Assembly (NCBI GenBank): GCA_964355045.1
Contig: CAYHCM010000139.1
Coordinates: 1-9,253 of the forward strand
Direction of reading: 5' to 3'
Source of the DNA: JABWCE01 sp964355045
Lineage (GTDB): Bacteria > Bacteroidota > Bacteroidia > NS11-12g > UBA9320
DNA: 9,253 nucleotides
A model generated the notes under the pieces. The model saw only the letters and a program-made list of their open reading frames with translations. It did no database searches and was not told where the DNA came from. Within the stretch, counting starts at the first letter, position 1. Every line of letters begins with the position of its first letter. This document shows, piece by piece, positions 1-7,700 of this stretch. The translations under genes were made by a program, and so were the position numbers.

Positions 1-3
1 CCA

Positions 4-1155
4 TTATTGTATGATGAGTTTCCCGGATGCAACAAATTGTTTTTTGTTTTTTACCTGATAAAAATACATTCCGGCGGGCAAATTCAGATTTATTTCAGAA
101 TTTGGATTTGTGATTTCGGATTGATACACTTTTTCTCCCGTCATGGTGTAAATTTCAATGCTCGTCAATTCTATCCCAATTGCTTTAAGTGTCAATTTTC
201 CGCTTGAAGGGTTAGGATATATTTTTATTTCCTGTTTGGGTAAATCAGTTACACTACCAGCGGTTTTACAAGTACAGCCTATTCGTTTTGTTGAAATTAC
301 AATATTATCGAAATACCGTGATTGCAACTGCGGCGATCCTGCGTTCCAATAGTTTTGAAACATCAATGTGTTAATCATATATTTGGTTGTATCGTTGTTA
401 GAATTACCATGCCAGTTAAGATAATAGCTTCCTTTTTGCAAGGTATCATTAATCCAAAATTCAAAAATACCATCCGATTGACCCGGGGTATTCAGTTTGG
501 CGTGGCCTTCCACACAATACCAGTTTCCGGCATTGCTGCTGCTGAACATGGGGATATTTCCAGCTTTAAATCCAAGCCAGCGGAGATTATCAAAATCATT
601 GTATTTGGTAGAAACCAGATTTCCGTTTACATCAATTCCGCTAGCCGGATCCATTCCCAGATAATTATTATTAGTTCCGCCCGACCAAAGATGAGCTATC
701 ATTCCCTGAGCCCAGTTAGCATTTGCAAAACTGGTAGCCCGTGATAGTTTATCTCCTCCACCGCCAATCCAGCCCGGTTGCAGCCTTACATCCATTCGCC
801 AGTAAATTTCGTTGTAATTAAGGGTGGGGTTGACGGAATTTTTTCCAATATAGGCACTTGGGGTACGACCAAAGGATTTGTTAAGATTGCCTGCCGAAAC
901 TTCGCCTGCCTGAAACAAAACCCGCATAGCCCGGCCTCCGCCGCGACCAACTCCATCTATCCGGATAAAATCGCCATTGTCATTATCGTATTCAAAATAC
1001 TTTTGTGTTAATGGAATGGTGTCTTCAAAATCATCGCACCATAAAGTTCCGGCGGGTGCCATGGGGCAGGTGAAACATTGGGCACTTGCTTTTATAGAAA
1101 AAATGAATGTGAAAATTAAAGCGATCAGACAAAATATTATTTTTTTTGCTTTCAT
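4..1155 (-). CDS. Secreted beta-sandwich (polysaccharide-lyase-like) protein with T9SS type A sorting domain
   Basis: Complete 383-residue protein, ATG at 1155-1153 and TAA at 6-4. The start is secure: the in-frame upstream sequence reaches a TAA with no ATG, GTG or TTG suited to an earlier signal peptide. Residues 1-25 form a signal peptide (Lys-rich start, hydrophobic core, cleavage after ASA before Q26). Residues about 35-290 look like a concanavalin A-type jelly roll: LWCDDFED near 38-45, YWRMDVRLQPGW at 118-129, YCVEGHAKLNTPGQSDG at 213-229, FEFWIND at 231-237 and a closing FDNIVIS at 282-288. This pattern recalls polysaccharide lyase family 14/20-like folds, but I cannot name catalytic residues, so substrate and activity are unassigned; a carbohydrate-binding role is equally possible. 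C27, C30, C40, C294 and C296 could form disulfides. Residues about 309-383 are a type A sorting domain. No Shine-Dalgarno; the leader before ATG is A-rich. Fold assignment is inference; secretion route is well supported. Confidence 0.9.
   Translation of the reverse strand: MKAKKIIFCLIALIFTFIFSIKASAQCFTCPMAPAGTLWCDDFEDTIPLTQKYFEYDNDNGDFIRIDGVGRGGGRAMRVLFQAGEVSAGNLNKSFGRTPSAYIGKNSVNPTLNYNEIYWRMDVRLQPGWIGGGGDKLSRATSFANANWAQGMIAHLWSGGTNNNYLGMDPASGIDVNGNLVSTKYNDFDNLRWLGFKAGNIPMFSSSNAGNWYCVEGHAKLNTPGQSDGIFEFWINDTLQKGSYYLNWHGNSNNDTTKYMINTLMFQNYWNAGSPQLQSRYFDNIVISTKRIGCTCKTAGSVTDLPKQEIKIYPNPSSGKLTLKAIGIELTSIEIYTMTGEKVYQSEITNPNSEINLNLPAGMYFYQVKNKKQFVASGKLIIQ
7..231 (-). other. T9SS type A C-terminal sorting domain of the 383-residue protein
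   Basis: Residues about 309-383. The region opens with IKIYPNPSSGKLTL (310-323), the classic YPNPs.g.l signature of the Por_Secre_tail family, continues with IEIYTMTGEKVYQ (333-345), and ends with LPAGMYFYQV (359-368) and a GKLIIQ terminus. In this family the domain directs passage through the T9SS outer-membrane translocon, and is usually removed when cargo is attached to anionic lipopolysaccharide or released. It is full length, so the gene is not truncated at the window edge. Confidence 0.93.
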
Positions 1156-1285
1156 TTTTTTAGAATTAATGACGCAATATAATTCTTGCTGTTAGGATTA
1201 CAATTAAAACCGAAACTATCTTATTTTTTTTTTAGCAGAACCACTTTTTTTTAAAAACAAGAATGATAGAAAAATAAATTAATTG
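1156..1285. other. AT-rich intergenic region upstream of the lyase-like gene
   Basis: 130 bases between tRNA-Leu and the start of the 383-residue protein gene. No ORF or RNA gene is visible. Read on the minus strand it holds two A-tracts, A8 (1252-1245) and A10 (1233-1224), whose centres are 20 bases apart, about two helical turns. A weak promoter candidate follows: ATTG at 1204-1201, 19 bases, then TATATTGC at 1181-1174. Compared with TTTG-N19-TAnnTTTG it has the right spacing but an imperfect -7 box. An alternative -7-like TAGTTTCG lies at 1218-1211 without a -33 partner. No convincing terminator for tRNA-Leu was found here. Confidence 0.5.
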
Positions 1286-1369
1286 TACCCGGGACGGGAA
1301 TTGAACCCGTACAGCCGTGAGGCCACAGGATTTTAAGTCCTGCGTGTCTACCAATTCCACCACCCGGGC
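1286..1369 (-). tRNA. tRNA-Leu (anticodon UAA)
   Basis: 84-base class II tRNA. Acceptor stem GCCCGGG pairs with CCCGGGT (first pair G-U) with discriminator A. The anticodon stem-loop is CAGGA CTTAAAA TCCTG, giving anticodon TAA, which reads UUA/UUG leucine codons. The long variable arm (GGCC-TCAC-GGCT region) is the type expected for leucine, and the T arm is ACGGG TTCAATT CCCGT. CCA is not encoded: the genome reads CAA after the discriminator, so the nucleotidyltransferase must add the tail. A hairpin resembling a terminator lies between this gene and the upstream tRNA-Gly, so it probably needs its own promoter or read-through; no good consensus promoter is visible directly upstream. Confidence 0.97.
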
Positions 1370-1397
1370 AACTTTAAGATTGGATGTTGTAAATTAT

Positions 1398-1443
1398 ACC
1401 AATTGTAAATATGAAATTTTGAATTTCATATTTTTACAATGGT
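1398..1443. repeat. Long imperfect palindrome between the two tRNA genes
   Basis: The left arm from 1398 (ACCAATTGTAAATATGAAAT) and the right arm ending at 1443 (ATTTCATATTTTTACAATGGT) are inverted copies. They differ by one A/T in the terminal part and by a two-base length difference in the A-run. The intervening loop is about five bases (TTTGA region). No T-run follows on either strand directly, so it is not a simple terminator. It could be a dispersed REP/MITE-like intergenic element or a structured spacer between tRNA transcripts. Confidence 0.7.
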
Positions 1444-1447
1444 TAAT

Positions 1448-1464
1448 ACCGATTTAAAATCGGT
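1448..1464. repeat. Short perfect palindrome ACCGATTTAAAATCGGT
   Basis: ACCGATTT (1448-1455) is the exact inverted copy of AAATCGGT (1457-1464) with one central A. It lies only four bases from the longer palindrome at 1398-1443. Both sit in the same tRNA spacer, and the flanking words TACCAATTG (left outer edge) and TACCAATGC (right outer edge) resemble each other, so the two hairpins may belong to one composite repeat of about 75 bases. Function unknown; an operator-like binding site is also possible. Confidence 0.65.
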
Positions 1465-1480
1465 ACCAATGCTAACTTAC

Positions 1481-1510
1481 AAAAAAAGCCACCTTTTACC
1501 GACGGCTTTT
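1481..1510 (-). terminator. Rho-independent terminator of tRNA-Gly
   Basis: Read on the minus strand, AAAAGCC (1510-1504) pairs with GGCTTTT (1490-1484) around a 13-base loop. The 3' arm runs directly into an uninterrupted T7 run (1487-1481). The hairpin starts a few bases after the encoded CCA of tRNA-Gly, the usual place for a tRNA transcript terminator. Confidence 0.8.
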
Positions 1511-1513
1511 GTG

Positions 1514-1589
<76 letters not shown>

Positions 1590-1606
1590 ATAATTTTTTG
1601 GTGGTG

Positions 1607-1637
1607 CAAATATAGAATCCGAATTTTGTTTTTCAAA
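1607..1637 (-). promoter_or_regulatory. Bacteroidota-type promoter of tRNA-Gly
   Basis: On the minus strand TTTG (1637-1634) is followed by exactly 19 bases and then TATATTTG (1614-1607). This matches the primary sigma factor consensus of the phylum (-33 TTTG, -7 TAnnTTTG) in every defined position. Transcription would start near 1600, about ten bases before the mature tRNA 5' end at 1589. Confidence 0.82.
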
Positions 1638-1647
1638 GAAGCTTTTT

Positions 1648-1704
1648 AAAAAAGTTCTAAGTTCTAAATACTATGTTCTGAGTATCGTTCATAGAACTTA
1701 GAAC
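1648..1704 (-). terminator. Probable terminator of the 2420-residue protein gene
   Basis: GTTCTAAGTTCTA (1654-1666) and TAGAACTTAGAAC (1692-1704) are perfect 13-base inverted repeats separated by 25 bases, within which ATACT (1668-1672) and AGTAT (1681-1685) can pair again. On the minus strand the structure begins about 14 bases after the stop codon and is followed directly by T6 (1653-1648). That is a terminator layout, though the stem is AT-rich and therefore weaker than usual. Confidence 0.6.
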
Positions 1705-1718
1705 CAATAACTTAGAAC
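1654..1718. repeat. Heptamer-based repeat cluster (TTCTAAG / CTTAGAA)
   Basis: The left arm contains GTTCTAA twice in tandem (1654-1667). The right side carries AACTTAGAAC twice as a direct repeat with a 14-base period (1695-1704 and 1709-1718), in inverted orientation relative to the left arm. All unit offsets seen are multiples of seven. The last copy ends on the first base of the stop codon of the giant gene, whose TAG is encoded by 1718-1720. It looks like a seven-base repeat array that has folded on itself. Confidence 0.7.
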
Positions 1719-4700
1719 TATCTAACAACATTTACCACTCCGTGATAATTGTGCCTGATATTTCCGAAATCAATAATTTCAAGATAGTATGGATAGATAC
1801 CCATCTGCACAAATTCATTTTTATAAACCCCGTCCCAGGCTGTTCTGCCCCATCCGGGATCAAATATCTTTTCGCCCCATCGGTTAAAAATGGTTAATTT
1901 AAAATCTTTAATTCCCAAACCGCTTGGCTCAAAAGTGGGATTAATGTCATCATTACCCGGCGAAAATGCACTTGGAATATGGGTAAACAAAATGAAATTA
2001 ACATAAACTCTTCTGATAGCTGTGTCCATGCAACCATACTGGTTTTCGACTAATTGGGTAATAAAATACTCGCCTGAATCTTTATATGAATAAAGCGGAT
2101 TTTGAGTAGTCGCTATACTACTATCGCCAAATGTATAGAACCATTTTATAGCCCCAATGGATTTGTCAGTTATGGTAACTGCAGGATTTTTAATGTCAGG
2201 ATATTGAGGGTAATAATTGAATCCGGCTGCAGGTACCGGGAAAATATTGACGGTTTTAGAGGTATCTAAATTACAACCGGGTAGGGTGGAAATGGTTAAT
2301 TGTACCGTATAATTTCCTGTTTTATTATAACTGTGTGATAGGGGCAGAGCATTGTTTTGTGAGCCATCGCCCCATTTAACATTATAGCTTGTAATGGTAT
2401 TGGCACCTGTAAAACCTGTAAAATTTAAATTAACCAAATCTCCCGGACATGCATCATTCAGTGTAAAATCAGCATAATTAGCCGGAGCCACCTGAGTAGG
2501 AACAGCAATAGTATCGGTACATCCAAAACTATTTTGAACCACTAAACTCATTAATTTTAAACCGGGAGTTAAAAATCGCCTTGAAAAAGTGGGTGTAAAA
2601 TTAATGAGTACATTATTTTCGAACCATTTTCGTGAAATTAATGTGGCGTTTGTTCCGGGCTGCGACTGGTCTGTAAAATTTACCAAATCATCGTTACACG
2701 GTGAATTGGATATAAAATTGGCAACCGGGTTTTCATATACTACAAATACAGAGTCATGTTTAAAAACACAGCCATCAGTGGTAGTAGTTGTAAAACGATA
2801 AGGATAGATTCCTCTGGAACCTAAAGCATATAAAAATGTACTGTCAGTATAGGTGTTAGTTCCAATGCGCCATGCCCTGTTTCCAATGGTTGCATTTCCG
2901 TTATTCGAAATATCGGTAAATACCATGGCTGAATTTTCACAGCCATTAACAAAAGATGTTTTTGGTTTAACACCCGGAAATACTCTAAATATTTTTTCCA
3001 AACTATCCGTACATAATGAATCAGACTGCACTTTCAGTTTAATGGTATAGCTACCTTCATTTAACGGTGCAAGAACAGGATTGACCAGGTTAGATGAGTA
3101 AAAAGCATCAACCTGCCAATTCTGATTTTTTATTTTGCCTTTGGCTAAGGTGGAGGTATTGGTAGCTTTAATGGTATCATATGGGCAAAAATCACCAACG
3201 TTAAATGCTACCACAGGATTCGGATTAATATTAATCGTTTTTTTAACAGAATCGGAACATCCTTTTTTCGTGGTTACTTTTAAAACAATATCATACAAAC
3301 CAATTGAATCGAATAAAACAGAGGTTTGCTTTGTAAAACTCAAGGTGTTTTTGATGCGCCATTCATAGTTTTTAATACTATCTAAAGTGTTGAATTTTGA
3401 CAAATCCATAAAATCAATCGAGTCGTTCAAACACTTGCCAATCCTAAAGAAATTTGCTTTTGGTTTATCAAAAATAAAAATAGAATCTTTTAGGTAACTA
3501 ACACATCCTGAATCACTGGTAACTATCTGGGTAAACTTTTGAATTCCGGGTTGTGAAAATAATTTTGAAACCGCTTTGCCTTTCATCGAATCAGAAGCAA
3601 ATCGCCAGATTACCGATTTAATTTTCATTCGTGCTACGGTTGAGTTGTCATTAAGTTTTACCGAATCGCCAAGGCACTGGCTAAACTTGCTGTTGGAAGG
3701 AACCGGATTGCCATAAACCGGAATATATTTATAGTTCGAATCGGTACATCCAAATTGATTGGAAACTATAAGCCTGGTAAAATATAGCCCGATGGTATCA
3801 AAAATAAAGGTCGGATCGGTTTGGGTTACATTATTAAAATTGATGCGCCATAGTTCGGTTCCCTTTTTCTGGCCAAAGTAATTGCTTTGATTAAAGAAAT
3901 AGATATCCTTCTTCTCGCAAAAGCCAACTGAGCCTATTTTTACCGCAGGTAATTTTGCCACATTTAAATATACTGAATCCTTAATACTGCATTGGTTTTG
4001 ATCCTTAACAGTTATATAATATTTGGTTGAAATTTTTGGATTGGCAAATACTATCATTTTGGTATAAGATGACAAACCTGTAGCAGGCAACCAACTAAAG
4101 GTAAGTGTGCCTTTGCCTCCCTTTGCTGAATCGCCAATTTGAGCCGTACTGCCTTCACATATTGAAGTAGTATCTTTTAGCTTGCGCAAATAAATAAACG
4201 ATTTTAGTTTAATAATCACAGTATCGTAGGATATACAAGCTCCTGAACGGGTTGTTTTTAAAATATAGGTTTGGGTTTGATCGTTGGTTGTAAAATTTGG
4301 TTTTTTATAAATAGTTTTCGATTTAAAAGGCGAGCTTAAATAATCTGAAGGAAGCCATTCATATTTATATTTTTTAACGGAGTCTAATCCTATGGGTAAC
4401 GAATAATTGGAACAGAAACTTGTATCTCGTCCGGCATTTTTTAATTGTATATTTATTAGTGGTAAAACATTTTTTAAGCATTGACAATTGTTGGTATCCG
4501 ATACAATCATCAATTTGCATACATCCGTATTTTTTACAAATCCGCTAAATGAAAAACTAATTTGTTGTTTGTTTAACCAGCCGGTTGTTTTTGTAAACTT
4601 TTTAACAATGGCTTCAGTTTTATCAAATTTATTATTGCCGTTTTTATCAATTATTAAATAAAAAGAAGAAGATAGAGACGTATCAATTACTTTTTTATTA

Positions 4701-7700
4701 TTCGTTATTATAAATGATATATCTGCAATTTCACCGCTATCGCCTGCATTTACTGAAACCGACCGGGTAAGTTTAATTACAGGTTCGGCCCGGTCGAGTT
4801 TAAACGCTTTGTAAAAAATTCCCGTTGCCACATTAATATCGCAACTGTCATTTGATTTTACGCAGAATGCTTTTTTCTTAGTTACTGCTTGCATCGTAAA
4901 CAACTCCGTGCCGCAGGATGGCGCCTTGTTGGTTATATTTAATTTAAAATCAAGCATGGATGAATCTCCAGGAACCAATCCTTTTGGAATAGCCCACGTC
5001 CAGCGTTTTTCTCCATTCACATCCTTTACAACGCCTCTGCCTTTTATTCTTACAGTTGTAAGCGAGGATGTATCAGGCACAAAACCAATGGGTAAACTCA
5101 GTATTATTGAATCGTTGGCTAATGTACCGGTAGGTCCCAGGTAAATTATTTTGGCTTTGAATGCAACTGAAGGACTGCAAAGATTTATGCTGTCGGGAGT
5201 TAATTTTATTAATGAAAAATAGGGATTATCAACGCCTTTAATTTTGATAGGCTGCCCTGTAAAGCCAATTCGTCGCACCGGTTCGCCACATCCTATTTTG
5301 CCATCTGGCATTATGGAAACAAATGCCCCGGCGGTAATCTGGCAATTGGTAGCCAGATAAAATTGAAGAAGCACCCGACATCTGGTAGAATCAGAAACTT
5401 TATCCAACCCGTTTTTTAAACCTGCAATGCTATCCGATAATGCCCATTCATAGGTGGTTCCGGTTACTAAAACGGGTTTAGATAATTTTATAAATTTAGA
5501 ACCGTAGGGAAATGAATAATACATACCGGTATCAACAAACGTGGTACCCGGTGGTATGGTAACTTTAAGTTTTAACTGGTATATAATGTCCTCGTCAACG
5601 TTGGCTATAATAGCCTTGTATTTTCGGTTGGTACATACATCGGTACGGGTAGTATCTTCAAGCAAAGTACTTATTATTAACGGAGGTTGAGGACTTAAAA
5701 TAAGATTGATATAATTCAAAAGATTTTTGCATGAATACACTTCCAAACTGTCGGGATAGCTATTACAATTCCAGCCAACAGCCATTTTAAAACTATCTAA
5801 CCGGCAATTGGTACTTGTGGCATAAATTCGAAATGAACGTGCTGAAGTAGAGGTTAAATTACCGGCCTTAAAAATTCCATTGGTTACAGGTAAATTGGTT
5901 CCGGTTGATAAATCTTTGATGGCAATAATTTTTAATTTTTGAGGCGATGTGTTGGCTAACCAAACGTTTCCTATGCTGCTTCCACTTTTAGTGTTCGACA
6001 TAATTATGTCCCACGAAAAGGAGTCTTTTTTAGAAATGCTTAATGAATTAATAGCGGTAAGCAATACGGATGGGTGATCGAATTTTAAAGAATCAGGGTA
6101 ATTTTCAATAATGTCAGTTACTCCGGCACCCGGCCATTTAAAATAGGAAGAATATTTTACCGTTTCATAGGTATTGATAGCCGCCTTGCAACCGGGTATC
6201 AGGTTTAATACCAAGGTTCCCTGATAGCCTTCATCACTTCGTTTAAAAATACCCTTGGTGGCATTGAATAAGGTATCAAGATTAAAAACCAGAGAATCTG
6301 AATTATTAATTACAGGTTTAATATTGGAAGAATAATAGGAGGTATAATTGGAAGTGCCTTTAGAACTGTAATAATAAATAGCAGCACTCGAAAATGAATA
6401 TCCTTTGGGGAGTGTTACTTTTATTTTATCCAAATAATTAAAATTTCGGTATTCATAAGGAAACGGATTACCTCCGGCATAATTATCACAACAACTACCT
6501 GCATTAAAATAGAAGCTGTTGTAAAGTGTAACCGGGCTACATGAACTGGAAGAATAATTTTCGGTGTACCAATTGGTAAAGTACGACCCCAATAGAATAT
6601 GCCTTCCCGAAAATGTATCGCATTGAAGTTTTTGTGATGAATTGGGGTTAGGTGTGGTACTTAAATAAAATTCCGGATTATCAAAAACTGCCTCGCCTGA
6701 ATAGGCCCCGATATTGGTAGTATAAACATAATTTAAATTTACAACAATGCTGTCGCCATTTACAAAAACATAGTTACTGATATTTGGGCAACCGGCTATA
6801 GTGGCTGCATTCACATTAAGGTCGATTTCGCAATAGCGGGTGGTGCCGGTTACATAGGTTGAAACAGGTAATTTATTGCATGCGTATTTAACTTTTCCGC
6901 CTCTGTAAAAGGTTATTATTGCTACTAATGGTTTTAATAAATTGCCGTTTAATACCGAGGTTTTGATGCGTCCGTTAAAAAAAACATTGTTGCTTCCTGA
7001 AGCCATTACAATTCCTGAATAGAAGGTTGAAAGTGTATCATAAACAAAAGAACGGTTTCGTTTTACTTTTGCAAAATCAATAGTTCCCGTGCCATCAGCT
7101 AGCCCATCATTGTTATTATCGGGCTTACCATAATTTTTGCGCTTTACACTAAAATTTTTAAAAAGCATTCCGCCATTATTGCACGATTTGGTGCAATGAA
7201 CCTTTATTTTGCCCGAAGTACAATACAGTTGAAATTCAGTCCCGCCATTGCAGGATGAATCGGGGAGATATGAAATGGAAACATAATAATTTTTTATGCC
7301 TGAAGGATTGGACGATTTGCAGTCGGCTTCAATTACAATATTAAGTTCAGCTTTAGCAAGACTGATGTTGGGCTGATAAAAATAAGCCAAAATATCAGCG
7401 GAATTATTAACCACCGAATACGGTTTCCAATCGGTTCCGTTTATATCTGTAAACTTTATATCATCCGGTTTCAAGCTATGTTTTATTCCGCTTTGAAGAG
7501 ATAACTTTATGGTAAATCTCGATTTATTTGTAACAGGAAAAAGCCCGACTGATGAAATGGTAAAATTAAGTTTTTCAGGAACACCGGCCACAATATCCGA
7601 TGGAATCCATGGAATAGCACCCATGTACTGAATTCCTCCGCCGCTTCCCCAATTTTCGGCTACAGAATAACTTGCTCCACATGTATCTGAATAAGTGGCA

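Noticed and set aside
322..744. 140-codon plus-strand open frame opposite the lyase-like gene
   Set aside because: It lies wholly antisense to a gene with a signal peptide and a complete sorting domain. It has no recognisable domain, and its composition is what the complement of that gene would give.
1174..1204. ATTG-N19-TATATTGC as a definite promoter for the lyase-like gene
   Set aside because: Spacing is right, but the -7 box misses two defined positions and the -33 misses one; mentioned only as a candidate inside the intergenic entry.
2006..3949. Regular spacing of about 246 bases considered as a DNA tandem repeat or CRISPR-like array
   Set aside because: The periodicity is at protein level; the nucleotide sequences of the units have diverged strongly and there are no short identical direct repeats with spacers.
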